Shown one piece after another: positions 35,290 to 44,931 of a stretch of DNA of 64,000 bases. Each line of letters begins with the position of its first letter. Position 1 is the first letter of the stretch. Source of the DNA: Hyphomicrobiales bacterium (GTDB lineage: Bacteria > Pseudomonadota > Alphaproteobacteria > Rhizobiales > Rhizobiaceae). Location: assembly GCA_900469965.1 (NCBI GenBank), contig UBZP01000003.1, forward strand, positions 62,293 to 126,292, written 5' to 3'. The notes under the pieces were generated by a model. The model was not told the DNA's origin. It made no database searches and saw nothing but the letters and a program-made list of their open reading frames with translations. A program made the position numbers and the translations under genes.

Positions 35290-37545
35290 GTGACGTTCGA
35301 CGAATCGAGAAACGCCGCTGGCGATTTCAGGACTGCAAGGATCTTCCGGCTCGGCGCCGACCTGGCCGTCCTCATCTGGGACATTCCCCCATCCCCGTCG
35401 GCCGCCGCAAGATACGTCTTGTCGATGGACCAGCCGCCGGTACCGCTCGTCAGCATGACGCTGCCGCTGGCCAACGGCCGGCAACGGATGTTCTGGGCGA
35501 TGCGGCCGGGAGAGCGGGCGGAGCCTGTCGGCATCCGCGCCGAAGACGGCAGGACCATGGACACCGTGGTGATGCAGCCCGCGCACACTTATGCGCCCCT
35601 CGATGTGGAGACGCTGTTTGCCGATCTCGCGCCGGAAGCCCGCATCAAGTTCGTCAACAACCTCCTGACGGTGTGGCGGAGCGCCTTTCGCATCGCCCGG
35701 GACCACCTCTTCAGCATGGTGGTCGAGGATGCCCTCTTTGTGCTCGTGCCCGAGCCGCGGACGGCCGGCATCCTGTGCCAGGTCGCGCAGGGGCGCCATC
35801 TGGTGGAGACCACCATCAATCCGGATCTCGGCGACATCACCGCGACCTATGCGGTCGGCGCTGCTTCCGTCGCGCGCCTGTCCGCGAGCCTGCTCCTGGG
35901 ACGCCAGGCGAAACAGGGCCTGCAATCCTGTCATTTCATCGCGGAAGCGCCGCTCCCGCCCGCGCCGTTCCTCATCGTCCTGCTCAGCAAGAACGGCGTC
36001 GCCGTCCGCCAGCTTTCCGACGCCAGGCCGCGCCATCCGAGCCTGCAGAGCTGGTGGGGCAAGAACCGTGATGCGGCAGACTTGCGCGAAATGATCGTGC
36101 GTCGGCTCGCCGCCTTGCCGGACGGCGGCGCAGCCACGGCCGTCGACCTGCAGGTTCGGGCACCGCTGGCGGCGCGCCGGATCGAGAAGTCGACGATGCA
36201 TCCCTCCGGCGAGGTCGACCTCGCCCTGGCCCTCCAGGACGGTCTTCTGGCCGGCGGCTGGTTTCATGCGCCCTCCTCCGCGCTCGCCGGCATCGACTAC
36301 GTCAAGGAAGACGGAACGGCGGTGCCGCTTGATGGAAACAGCTACGAGTTTCCGGCATGGGCGCAGGGCAAGGACGAGAAGAGCAAGACCGATGTGACCG
36401 GTTTCGTCGCCTGGGTGCCGCTGACGGAATCCCCGGGTCCGCTCCTGCAGCCACGCTTCCAGATGCGCCTTGCCTCGGGAACCGTCAGGCCGCTGGTGCC
36501 GAAGCCGCAGCCTTTCGAGCCGGCGGCCCAGCGAAACCATGTCCTGCGCGCCGTGCCGCCCCAGCATGCGGTCGACGCGGCGTTCCGCACGATCCTTGCC
36601 CCCGCCCTTCAGGACGTGGAGCGGCGACTGGGCAAGACCGTCGAGGTCACCAGCACGAAGGACTACAGCCTGCAAAAGAGTGTGCCTCTCGTCTCCATCG
36701 TCGTGCCGCTCTACCGGGTCCTCGACTTCCTGCGCTTCCAGCTGTCGGGGATGGCGACGGACCCGTGGCTCACCCAGAACGCCGAGATCATCTACGTCCT
36801 CGATTCACCGGAGATCCAGGACGAGACGGAGCACCTGCTGGGCGGGCTGCACCTTCTGCACGGGCTGCCGATGAAGCTCGTGGTCATGAACCGCAACGGC
36901 GGCTACGCGCGGGCCTGCAATGCCGGCGCGCGGTTTGCGCGCGGCGCCATCCTGGTGATGCTCAATTCGGATGTCGTGCCTTGCGGGCCGGGCTGGCTGC
37001 AGCTGTTGTCGAAGCCGTTGCTGGAGAACAGGACGCTGGGGGCGATCGGCCCGAAGCTGATCTTCGAAGACGGCTCGCTGCAGCATGCCGGGCTCTATTT
37101 CGCCCGCGACCAGCGCGGAATCTGGCTGAACCACCACTTCCACAAGGGCATGCCCGGCGACTATGGGCCGGCGCAGCATGCCCGCCCCGTTCCGGGCGTC
37201 ACCGGGGCCTGCCTCGTGGCCCGCAGGGACACCTATGAGCAGGTCGGCGGCTTCACCGAGGACTATGTGATCGGCGACTACGAGGACAGCGACCTGTGCC
37301 TCAAGATCCGCGGCCTGGGGCTCCAGATCGCCTACGAGCCGGCGGCCTGCCTGTACCATTTCGAGCGGCGCTCGATCCGCCGCAGCCAGGACTACATGCG
37401 CGGTGTCGCAAGCCAGTACAATTCATGGCTGCACACGCAGCGATGGGACGAGGCCATCACCGAACTGATGGAAAGCCAGTTCGGCAGAGACCCGGGTCAG
37501 CCTGCCGCCGCGGGCGGCAAAATCCGGGAAAGGAATGCAGCATGA
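35290..37545 (+). CDS. wgeB: Large protein with C-terminal GT2 glycosyltransferase domain (WgeB/ExpE2 position)
   Basis: 751 residues from a GTG start. The first 450 residues have no recognised domain. Residues about 465-720 are a GT2 GT-A fold: VPLVSIVVPLYRVLDFLRFQ, VVMNRNGGYARACNAGARFA, ILVMLNSDVVPCGPGWL (DxD-type NSD), VPGVTGACLVARRDTYEQVG and YVIGDYEDSDLCLKIRG (catalytic base region ED). This layout is typical of rhamnosyl/galactosyl transferases of the O-antigen type. It probably adds a beta-linked sugar to the repeat unit. Its stop overlaps the methyltransferase start (ATGA). Confidence 0.85.
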   Translation: MTFDESRNAAGDFRTARIFRLGADLAVLIWDIPPSPSAAARYVLSMDQPPVPLVSMTLPLANGRQRMFWAMRPGERAEPVGIRAEDGRTMDTVVMQPAHTYAPLDVETLFADLAPEARIKFVNNLLTVWRSAFRIARDHLFSMVVEDALFVLVPEPRTAGILCQVAQGRHLVETTINPDLGDITATYAVGAASVARLSASLLLGRQAKQGLQSCHFIAEAPLPPAPFLIVLLSKNGVAVRQLSDARPRHPSLQSWWGKNRDAADLREMIVRRLAALPDGGAATAVDLQVRAPLAARRIEKSTMHPSGEVDLALALQDGLLAGGWFHAPSSALAGIDYVKEDGTAVPLDGNSYEFPAWAQGKDEKSKTDVTGFVAWVPLTESPGPLLQPRFQMRLASGTVRPLVPKPQPFEPAAQRNHVLRAVPPQHAVDAAFRTILAPALQDVERRLGKTVEVTSTKDYSLQKSVPLVSIVVPLYRVLDFLRFQLSGMATDPWLTQNAEIIYVLDSPEIQDETEHLLGGLHLLHGLPMKLVVMNRNGGYARACNAGARFARGAILVMLNSDVVPCGPGWLQLLSKPLLENRTLGAIGPKLIFEDGSLQHAGLYFARDQRGIWLNHHFHKGMPGDYGPAQHARPVPGVTGACLVARRDTYEQVGGFTEDYVIGDYEDSDLCLKIRGLGLQIAYEPAACLYHFERRSIRRSQDYMRGVASQYNSWLHTQRWDEAITELMESQFGRDPGQPAAAGGKIRERNAA

Positions 37546-38381
37546 CGCAAGCGGCACTCGCACAGCCCCAGGCGCCGACCCGGCTGGTCGACGAAGACCG
37601 GATCCGCTGGCTCCTCGATTCCGTCCGGAGCAACCGGTTCCTGCCGCAACCGGACCCGACCAGCGCCTTCGTCGGAGACGGTGACTTTCGCGCGATCGGC
37701 GCGGAGTTCCTCGGCCATTTCATCCGCATCGGCGGCCTGCGGGAGGATAGCCGCGTGCTCGACATCGGTTGCGGCATCGGGCGGATGGCGGTGCCGCTGA
37801 CCCAGTATCTGGACCCGCAGGCGGGCCGCTACGACGGCATCGATCCCGTCGAAGGCGGCATCGACTGGTGCCAGCGGACGATCGCCCCGGTCTATCCCAA
37901 TTTCGCCTTCCAGCGTCTGGACATCGCTCACGAGCTCTACAATCCGAACGGCAGGATCAGCGGCAAGACCCTGGCATTGCCCTTTCCCGATCGTCATTTC
38001 GATTTTGTCATCATGACGTCCGTCGTCACCCACCTGCCGCCGGCGGAGATCCTCGCCTATCTTTCCGAGGTTCGCCGGGTCCTGGTGCCCGGCGGCCGCC
38101 TGTTCATGACGGCGTTCGTGGTCGACCGGATCGCAGCGGCGAACGAGAACGGACGGCGCGACCCGCGCCTGGCCTTCCGCCGCTACGGCGAAAGCCCGTG
38201 CTGGTTCGTCCCCAACCAGCCGCCGCTGGCCGCGATCGGCTTCGAAGACGGCTTCCTGGAGAAGGCGCTCGGGCGGGCCGGCCTCGCCGTCGCCCTGAAA
38301 TCGCTCGGCCACTGGCGCGGCACGAGCGCCGCCCACCACCAGGACTTCATCGTCGCCAAGCGCAAGGGAGACGGCCGATGA
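37542..38381 (+). CDS. wgeC: SAM-dependent methyltransferase (WgeC/ExpE3 position)
   Basis: 279 residues; the ATG at 37542 overlaps the wgeB stop. Class I Rossmann methyltransferase: motif I RVLDIGCGIGRMAVPLTQYL near 73-92, acidic loop YDGIDPVEGGIDWC, motif II FDFVIMTSVVTHLP, motif III VRRVLVPGGRLFMTAFV. It probably methylates a sugar or carboxyl group of the polysaccharide. Its position inside the glycosyltransferase operon with 4-nt overlaps on both sides supports a role in the same assembly line. The symbol is by synteny only. Confidence 0.85.
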   Translation: MTQAALAQPQAPTRLVDEDRIRWLLDSVRSNRFLPQPDPTSAFVGDGDFRAIGAEFLGHFIRIGGLREDSRVLDIGCGIGRMAVPLTQYLDPQAGRYDGIDPVEGGIDWCQRTIAPVYPNFAFQRLDIAHELYNPNGRISGKTLALPFPDRHFDFVIMTSVVTHLPPAEILAYLSEVRRVLVPGGRLFMTAFVVDRIAAANENGRRDPRLAFRRYGESPCWFVPNQPPLAAIGFEDGFLEKALGRAGLAVALKSLGHWRGTSAAHHQDFIVAKRKGDGR

Positions 38382-39631
38382 GCAAGCGCATCCTGGTCGC
38401 CGCCCACAACCATCCCTCCCTCCATCCCGGCGGCACGGAGATCTTCGCCCACGACCTGTTCCGCGCCTACCAGCGCGCAGGCCACGAGGCGCTGTTTCTC
38501 GGCGCGACGAACCAGATCCATCGCGAGGCCAGGCCCGGCACGAGCTTTCAGGGCATCGGGCCGGCGGGAGACGAGGTGCTGCTGTGGTCCGGTCACTTCG
38601 ACCGCTTCTTCATGAGCCAGATCGACCTCTACGGCGTCGTGCCGGACGTGACGGAGTTGCTGCGCGATTTCCGGCCGGACGTGGTCCACCTCCACCACCT
38701 GCTGCTGCTCGGCGCCGAGTTCCCGCACATCGTCCGCCGCACCCTGCCCAATTGCCAGATCGTGATGACGCTGCACGACTACTATCCGATCTGCCACCAC
38801 GACGGCCTGATGGTGCGCACCGGCAGCAGGGAGCTCTGCTACCAGGCGAGCCCCGACCGCTGCCATGCCTGCTTCAAGGACATTCCGCTCGATCGCTTTG
38901 CCTTGCGCGAGCGCCATCTGAAGGCCCTGCTGAGCACGGTCGACCACTTCATCTCGCCCAGCGCCTTCCTGAAGGAGCGTTTCGTGCAGTGGGGGCTGGC
39001 GGAGGATGCGATCAGCGTCATCCCCAACGGCATCCCGACCCGAAAGGCCGGCGCGGGAAGGCAGATGCTCGAGGGCGGGCGGCCGGTCTTCGGATACTTC
39101 GGCAATCTCAACCCCTGGAAGGGGGCGACCGTGCTGCTCGAGGCCGCGCGCCAGCTTCTGGCCGACGGCCTCGAATTCGAGCTCCGCGTTCACGGCGGCG
39201 CGCCCTTCCAGAGCAAGAATTTCGTAGACGAGATCGATGCGCTCTTCGCCGGGACCGCGCCTTACGTGCAGCGCCGGGGCCCCTATCGGCGCGAGGACAT
39301 CGGCGACCTGCTGGCCGCCGTCGACTGCACCATCGTTCCCTCCGTCTGGTGGGAGAACGCGCCATTGGTCATCCAGGAGGCCCAGGCGCAGGGGCGTCCG
39401 GTCATCGCCAGCAACATCGGGGGCATGGCCGAAATGATCGAGCACGGCGTCAACGGCCTGACCGTTCCGCCCAACGATGCCAGGGCGCTCGCCGCGGCGA
39501 TGCGCAACCTGCTGGAACAGCCGAACCTGTTGCAGGAACTCTCCGCAAACGCCCGCAGGCCCGACGACATCGACACGACCGCCCGCCGCTACCTCGAACT
39601 GATGGAACCGGCACGGGTTCAGGCAGCATAG
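38378..39631 (+). CDS. wgeD: GT4 glycosyltransferase (WgeD/ExpE4 position)
   Basis: 417 residues. GT-B: N-terminal half MSKRILVAAHNHPSLHPGGT, FRPDVVHLHHLLLLGAEFPH, VMTLHDYYPICHHDGLMVRT, followed by a Cys cluster (LCYQASPDRCHACF). The donor half has VFGYFGNLNPWKGATVLLEA and PSVWWENAPLVIQEAQAQGR. The Cys cluster recurs in the GT4 encoded at 42617, so the two are paralogues. It probably makes an alpha linkage in galactoglucan. The start overlaps the methyltransferase stop (ATGA). Confidence 0.88.
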   Translation: MSKRILVAAHNHPSLHPGGTEIFAHDLFRAYQRAGHEALFLGATNQIHREARPGTSFQGIGPAGDEVLLWSGHFDRFFMSQIDLYGVVPDVTELLRDFRPDVVHLHHLLLLGAEFPHIVRRTLPNCQIVMTLHDYYPICHHDGLMVRTGSRELCYQASPDRCHACFKDIPLDRFALRERHLKALLSTVDHFISPSAFLKERFVQWGLAEDAISVIPNGIPTRKAGAGRQMLEGGRPVFGYFGNLNPWKGATVLLEAARQLLADGLEFELRVHGGAPFQSKNFVDEIDALFAGTAPYVQRRGPYRREDIGDLLAAVDCTIVPSVWWENAPLVIQEAQAQGRPVIASNIGGMAEMIEHGVNGLTVPPNDARALAAAMRNLLEQPNLLQELSANARRPDDIDTTARRYLELMEPARVQAA

Positions 39632-39639
39632 GAGAACGC

Positions 39640-40371
39640 ATGGCCAACCCCGCTGAACGACCGGACGCCGCCCCGGAACAGGACAACGTCAAACCGATGA
39701 ACGGCCGCGTCGACGCCATCGACCAGGGCCGGATCTTCGGCTGGGCGTTCGATCCGATGGCGCCGGAGCAGCGGCTGACGATCCGCGTCCTGCTCGACGG
39801 CAAGGTGATCGCCGAAGCGGTCGCCGATCGCAACCGCCCGGACCTGCGACGCAACGGCATCGGCGACGGCAAGCACGCATTCGAAATCGCGCTGCCCGAT
39901 CCCGTGCAGTCGCGCGCCAGCGAGCTCGTCGTCGTCGCCCTGAATGGCAGCGGCTCCGAGCAGGCCCTGCGCGTTCCCCAGCCGGACGAGCAGGCGGCGG
40001 AGGCGCTCATCGCCGCGCCGCTCGCCAAGGTGCTGGACAAGCTCGACGTGCTGATGGCCGCGCAGCGGCAGTTGCAGGTCTCCCAGCGCTCGCTGCAGCG
40101 CGCCCCGGAAATCGATGCCGACAAGACCGAGACCGTCGGCCTGACCGAGATCGGCTCCGCCGTCGAAGGCCTCGGGACCGACATCAACCAGCGACTGAAC
40201 GATCTCGATGTCCATCTGATGCGGCTGGATGGGGTGGTGGCCGGAATGGAAAAGAGCCTGACTGCGCTGCAGAAGCGCACGAACGCCGATTTCAAGCCGC
40301 TGCTGCTGCTGTTGTTCGTCCTGATGGGATTCGTCGCAGGCGCCGGCGTCGCCTTGATGGCCAGGATCTGA
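39640..40371 (+). CDS. wgeE: Membrane-anchored protein with beta module and coiled coil (WgeE/ExpE5 position)
   Basis: 243 residues. Residues about 20-110 form a beta-rich module (NGRVDAIDQGRIFGWAFDPM; RPDLRRNGIGDGKHAFEIAL) of the kind often fused to glycosyltransferases and presumed to bind sugar or protein. A Gln/Leu-rich probable coiled coil spans about 120-210. A single C-terminal membrane helix follows (LLLLLFVLMGFVAGAGVALM), making it tail-anchored with the bulk in the cytoplasm. It has no catalytic motif. It may tether the glycosyltransferases at the membrane, which is inference. The stop overlaps the next start (TGATG). Confidence 0.75.
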   Translation: MANPAERPDAAPEQDNVKPMNGRVDAIDQGRIFGWAFDPMAPEQRLTIRVLLDGKVIAEAVADRNRPDLRRNGIGDGKHAFEIALPDPVQSRASELVVVALNGSGSEQALRVPQPDEQAAEALIAAPLAKVLDKLDVLMAAQRQLQVSQRSLQRAPEIDADKTETVGLTEIGSAVEGLGTDINQRLNDLDVHLMRLDGVVAGMEKSLTALQKRTNADFKPLLLLLFVLMGFVAGAGVALMARI

Positions 40372-42620
40372 TGCAGGGAGGGCAAGGCGTGCCGGTTGCA
40401 GAACAGTCCCACACGGCAGCGACCGCCGCGACAGGCAGGCACGGCGCCAGCCGGGCCCTGCGCGCGGGAAGGGTCGTCGGCTGCCCGGTCGACGAGGCGA
40501 CCGTGCTGTTCATCGGGCTCGGCCGGGTCACGGCCGGAGACGTGGTGGTCGCAGTCGACGGAGACCAGGCGGGAACGCGACGCGCCTTCGTCTCGAACTG
40601 GCGAGCGCCCACCCCCTCCCCGCGGGCCAGGCAGGGTTTTGCGGCACTCCTTTCGACGGACGGCAAGGACCGGGCGCTGACGACGATCCGCTTCGAAGAC
40701 GAGGCGGCAGGCGCACATTACGTCGTCGCACCCCGTCCTGCCTCCGCAGAGGAGGCGGCCGCACTCCTGGCCGAATCCGCCGGACCTCAGGCCGCCGCCG
40801 TCATGGACCGGCTCGTCGACGTCCTGATGACCGGCGACGTCTCCCCCCGCGGTCTCAGGACCATCGCCGCGCTGTTGCAGGCGACCCATGCGAGCGATGG
40901 CTTCGTCGAGCTGGTCGGCGAAAGCCATGACGGGGCGACCTTCCTGCAGGGCTGGAGCCGCAGCATGGCCCCCGGCCGTTGCCGGGTGTCGGTCGTCGGC
41001 AGTGCTGCGCCGGTGGTCGCAGACTGCGGCATCGCCCTCTTCCCCCGCCCGGATGTTCCCGACGGGGCGGCGGGCTTTGTCGGTCTTCTCGATGCCGACG
41101 GCGCCGCCGACGCACGCGACATCGAAGGCCTGGTCTTCCAAGGCCGCGCCGGCTGGCGGTATGCCGCCGCCCACGCCCGCAAGCGCATCGCCGGCCCGCT
41201 CGACACGCCCGAACATATCCGGTCTGTGCTGTTGCGCACCCAGAGCGCGCCGGACGTGCTTCTGTCGCTGCGCGCGGCCGCCAACAGCTTCGAGGGCAAG
41301 GAAACCGTCTCCGGCCTGCCGTATCCCGTCCGGATGGGGCTGGACAACGCCTTCGAAACGGACGGCGGAAACCTCCTCGTTTCCGGCTGGCTGTACGACC
41401 CCGACAATCACGTCGCGGCGGTGCGCCTGCGTCGACACAGGGCCGCCGCCCGCCTTGACGAGTGCTGGACGCGCCTCGACCGCCCCGACGTCACGGACAG
41501 TTTCGACGACCAGCCGGATTTCGCGCCGGGCCTTCGGGGCGGACCACAGGCGCACGGCTTCGTCGCCCACGCCCGGTTGGCGGACGCAGATCCCGACGCG
41601 CCTCTCTACTTCGAGCTGACGCTCCGGGATTCACGCCGCGCGTTTCTGCCGGTGAAACCGACCCGGGCCGCAGCCCGCATGGCGGCCCTGCGCCAGATCG
41701 GCGCCATCGATCCGGCGACCTGCACATTGCAGTCGATCGTCGATGCGCAGATCGTCCCCTTCCTCAGCGATTGCAAGAGATCGGCGCCGGTCGTCGACGC
41801 CACCATCGATGCCGGCGCCTTCGACGAGCATCGCGGCCCGTCGATCGTCATCGGCGCCGGCGAAGGCGAAGACCACATGTCTCCGCTTCTGGCCCTGCTC
41901 GCGCTCGACCCGGAGACGCGGGCCGCGCCGATCGTGATCGCCATCCCTGCCGAGCGCTTTTCCCGGCAGGCGCCCCGCCTCATCGAACTCGCGCGGTTCT
42001 ATCGCCTCTCGGCCCGGCTGGTGTCGGCAAAGGGGGCGGGCGACGTCTACGACCTGCTGGAGGCCGGCACGCAGGCGCTCACCTGTGAAACCGTCGTATT
42101 GCTCTCCGCCGCGCTGATCCCGCACGGAAAAGGCTGGTACGGCAGGCTGGTGGCCACGGCGGCGACCCTGAAAGGCAGCATCGTCTCCCCCGTCCTGGCC
42201 TACGAGGACCATTCCGTCCGCTGGGCGGGAAGCTGGATCAACGACGATCCCGACGACCAGCCGGTCGTGGGCCGCTATGCCGGATATCCGCTCAAGGCGG
42301 TCACCGCGATGAAGCTGACCCGCATTGCGGCAGCCTCGCTCGAATGCTGCATCATGCCCCGCGACGCCTTGCAGCGCGCGGGCGGCTTTTCCGGCGGCTA
42401 CATGGGCGCGCAGGAAAAGGGCCTGGATCTCGGCCTGCATCTCAGCCTGTCCGGCATGGAGTCCTTTCTGCTGCCGTCGGTCCAGCTGTGGGGCTGCGAC
42501 GACACGCCTTGCCCCGACACCCCCGCAATGGCCGCCGTCGTGGAAGAGATCGACCGCAAGATCTTCAAGCGCCGCTGGGCGTCCGCCCTCAGGAAGGAAT
42601 CGGAGAAGAGAGCCGTATGA
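40371..42620 (+). CDS. wgeF: Large accessory protein with divergent glycosyltransferase-like C-terminus (WgeF/ExpE6 position)
   Basis: 749 residues; the ATG at 40371 overlaps the previous stop, with a GTG at 40389 as the alternative. N-terminal 300 residues: no known domain. Residues about 320-430 contain a module similar to that of the preceding protein (ETDGGNLLVSGWLYDPDNHV). The last 280 residues look like a weakly conserved GT-A domain: ETVVLLSAALIPHGKGWYGR at the place of a DxD region, and AGGFSGGYMGAQEKGLDLGL resembling the GGFxxxxxxxxEDxDL motif with E but no ED pair. It could be a diverged GT2 with a scaffolding or regulatory role. The stop overlaps the next gene (ATGA). Confidence 0.7.
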   Translation: MQGGQGVPVAEQSHTAATAATGRHGASRALRAGRVVGCPVDEATVLFIGLGRVTAGDVVVAVDGDQAGTRRAFVSNWRAPTPSPRARQGFAALLSTDGKDRALTTIRFEDEAAGAHYVVAPRPASAEEAAALLAESAGPQAAAVMDRLVDVLMTGDVSPRGLRTIAALLQATHASDGFVELVGESHDGATFLQGWSRSMAPGRCRVSVVGSAAPVVADCGIALFPRPDVPDGAAGFVGLLDADGAADARDIEGLVFQGRAGWRYAAAHARKRIAGPLDTPEHIRSVLLRTQSAPDVLLSLRAAANSFEGKETVSGLPYPVRMGLDNAFETDGGNLLVSGWLYDPDNHVAAVRLRRHRAAARLDECWTRLDRPDVTDSFDDQPDFAPGLRGGPQAHGFVAHARLADADPDAPLYFELTLRDSRRAFLPVKPTRAAARMAALRQIGAIDPATCTLQSIVDAQIVPFLSDCKRSAPVVDATIDAGAFDEHRGPSIVIGAGEGEDHMSPLLALLALDPETRAAPIVIAIPAERFSRQAPRLIELARFYRLSARLVSAKGAGDVYDLLEAGTQALTCETVVLLSAALIPHGKGWYGRLVATAATLKGSIVSPVLAYEDHSVRWAGSWINDDPDDQPVVGRYAGYPLKAVTAMKLTRIAAASLECCIMPRDALQRAGGFSGGYMGAQEKGLDLGLHLSLSGMESFLLPSVQLWGCDDTPCPDTPAMAAVVEEIDRKIFKRRWASALRKESEKRAV

Positions 42621-43936
42621 ACGAACAGCTTCGCGTTCTCGTCGTCTCGCATGCGCATCCGACCGTCTCGCTCGGAGGCGCGGAAATCGCTTCGCACAAC
42701 CTGCATCGCGGCCTGAATGCGCTGCCGAACGTCGAATCGGTCTATCTGGCGCGTGTCGGCCATCCCGTGCCGCGGCATGCCGCCTCCGCCCTGATGAGCC
42801 ATCGCCTCGCCGATGACGAGGTGCTCTTCCACACCGACGACTACGACCACTTCTTCCTGTCCAACGGCGACACCCAGGCGATCAGCCGGGATCTGTTGCG
42901 TTTCGCCCGCGACCTCAGGCCCCATGTCATCCACTTCCATCATGTGCTCGGCATCGGCCTCGAGGCGCTCTATGCCCTGCGGGAAGAATTTCCGCATGCA
43001 GCGATCGTCGTCACGTTCCACGAATACCTGTCGATCTGCCACAATCACGGACAGATGGTGAAGCGCCCCTCCGGCCAGCTCTGCGAGACGGCCTTCCCCA
43101 CCGCCTGCCACGGCTGCTTCCCCGACATCCCCGTCTCCCACTTCCTGAAGCGGGAACTGTTTGCGCGCGGGATGCTCGGCCTCGCCGACGCCTTCGTCTC
43201 CCCCAGCCGATTTCTGGCCGAACGCTATGTCAAATGGGGCCTCGAAGAGGAAAAGCTCTGCGTGATCGAAAACGGGATCACCGTGGAGGCGGCCGCCCCC
43301 GCACGGGATCTGCAGGGCCGCAACCCGCGCCGCAACCGCTTTGCCTATTTCGGCCAGATCACGCCGTTCAAGGGCGTCGACATGCTGATCGACGCGGTTT
43401 CGCGCATTCCGAAGGAGATCTGGGGGGAAGATTCCTGCCTGATGATCTTCGGCGGCAACCTCGAGCGCCAGCCGATCGAGTTCCAGGAGCGGATGAAGAA
43501 GCTCATCGCCGACGCCGGCCAGCGCGTCCGCTTCTACGGCGCCTACCAGAATGCCGACATGCCGCGCCTGATGCGCTCCGTCGACTGGGTGGTCCTGCCG
43601 TCGGTCTGGTGGGAAAATTCGCCCGTCGTCATCCAGGAGGCCCTGCTGCATGGCCGGCCGATGATCTGCTCGGACATCGGCGGCATGGCGGAGAAGGTGC
43701 GCGACGGCAAGGACGGCCTGCACTTCCGCGCCGGAAGCAGCCAGGATCTCGCCGACCGGATCGTCGAGGTCCTGAGCGACACCCGAAGCTGGGAACGGCT
43801 GCGCGCCACCATGCGCCGACCGGCCGACCACATGGCTTGCGCACATGAACACCTCAAGCTCTATCGCAGGCTGCTGCGGCAAAAGCTCGATGCCGCCGGC
43901 GTCGAGAGCCCCGGGCTGCTCGCGCACGCGCTCTAG
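42617..43936 (+). CDS. wgeG: GT4 glycosyltransferase (WgeG/ExpE7 position)
   Basis: 439 residues. GT-B fold: LRVLVVSHAHPTVSLGGAEI, LRPHVIHFHHVLGIGLEALY, TFHEYLSICHNHGQMVKRPS and a Cys cluster (LCETAFPTACHGCF). The donor half has RFAYFGQITPFKGVDMLIDA and PSVWWENSPVVIQEALLHGR. It resembles the GT4 encoded at 38378 along its whole length, so the two arose by duplication. It is the last gene of the overlapping wge run, with a 76-bp gap before galU. Confidence 0.88.
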   Translation: MNEQLRVLVVSHAHPTVSLGGAEIASHNLHRGLNALPNVESVYLARVGHPVPRHAASALMSHRLADDEVLFHTDDYDHFFLSNGDTQAISRDLLRFARDLRPHVIHFHHVLGIGLEALYALREEFPHAAIVVTFHEYLSICHNHGQMVKRPSGQLCETAFPTACHGCFPDIPVSHFLKRELFARGMLGLADAFVSPSRFLAERYVKWGLEEEKLCVIENGITVEAAAPARDLQGRNPRRNRFAYFGQITPFKGVDMLIDAVSRIPKEIWGEDSCLMIFGGNLERQPIEFQERMKKLIADAGQRVRFYGAYQNADMPRLMRSVDWVVLPSVWWENSPVVIQEALLHGRPMICSDIGGMAEKVRDGKDGLHFRAGSSQDLADRIVEVLSDTRSWERLRATMRRPADHMACAHEHLKLYRRLLRQKLDAAGVESPGLLAHAL

Positions 43937-44012
43937 CGAAGAACACCCGTCCCGATCTCCCACCCCTCGAGCAAGACCGTTCGAACGCTCGCATGAACTG
44001 GAGGCTACCCAC

Positions 44013-44900
44013 ATGCACACGAAAGTCCGCAAGGCCATCATCCCCGCCGCCGGTTTCGGAACCAGGATGCTGCCCGCCACCAAGAGCGTTCCCAAGGAGC
44101 TGCTGCCGATCGTCGACCGGCCGATCCTCGACTACATCGTGGCCGAAGCCTTCGCCTCCGGGATCGAACACGTCGTCATCGTCACCGGGCGCATGAAGGG
44201 GGCCATCGAGGATTATTTCGACCACGCCTTCGAGATCGACGTCAGCCTGCGCAACGCCGGCAAGCACGGCCTGGCCGACCGGATGGCGCAGCACACGCCG
44301 GGCACGGGCAGCATTTCCTTCGTTCGCCAGCAGCAGGCGCGCGGCCTGGGGCACGCGGTCTGGACGGCGCGCCAGATCGTCGGCCGCGAGCCCTTTGCCG
44401 TCCTGCTCCCCGACATGCTGATGGTCGATGACAAGCCCTGCCTACAGTCGATGATGGAGCTCCATGGCCGCCATGGCGGCAACGTCATCGCCGTCGAAAA
44501 ATGCGCCCCCGAGGAGGCCCACAAGTTCGGCATCGTGTCGCTGAAGCCGACCGGTGACGGCCCGGTCGTGACGGGTCTGGTGGAGAAGCCGGCGCCCGGC
44601 ACGGCGCCGAGCAACCTGTTCATCTCCGGACGCTACATCCTGCAGCCGGAGATCTTCGACCTGCTGGAGAGCCAGGCGCCGGGCGCCGGCGGCGAGATCC
44701 AGCTCACCGACGCGATGATCGCGCTGCTCGGCACGCAGGAGATCCGGCCGCTCGAATTCTGCGGCCGCACCTTCGATTGCGGCTCGCCGGCCGGCTTCGT
44801 CAGCGCCAACCTGCACATGGCGCTCGCCCGCGCCGACCTCGGCGCCAGCGTCGACATGGAGATCGAAACCCTCGCCGCGGCCCGCCGCGCCGTCGCCTGA
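44013..44900 (+). CDS. galU: UTP-glucose-1-phosphate uridylyltransferase
   Basis: 295 residues with GGAGG before the ATG. It makes UDP-glucose, the precursor of the glucose and (through GalE) galactose units of the polysaccharide. Signature segments are AIIPAAGFGTRMLPATKSVP, KELLPIVDRPILDYIVAEAF, FVRQQQARGLGHAVW, FAVLLPDMLMVDD, GLVEKPAPG and the final RTFDCGSPAGFVSAN. Rhizobial paralogues of this enzyme include exoN. Placement at the end of the wge arm suggests a dedicated copy for this polymer. Confidence 0.95.
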   Translation: MHTKVRKAIIPAAGFGTRMLPATKSVPKELLPIVDRPILDYIVAEAFASGIEHVVIVTGRMKGAIEDYFDHAFEIDVSLRNAGKHGLADRMAQHTPGTGSISFVRQQQARGLGHAVWTARQIVGREPFAVLLPDMLMVDDKPCLQSMMELHGRHGGNVIAVEKCAPEEAHKFGIVSLKPTGDGPVVTGLVEKPAPGTAPSNLFISGRYILQPEIFDLLESQAPGAGGEIQLTDAMIALLGTQEIRPLEFCGRTFDCGSPAGFVSANLHMALARADLGASVDMEIETLAAARRAVA

Positions 44901-44931
44901 GCCTGCTGCCGTATCCGCTGTCACACATCTC

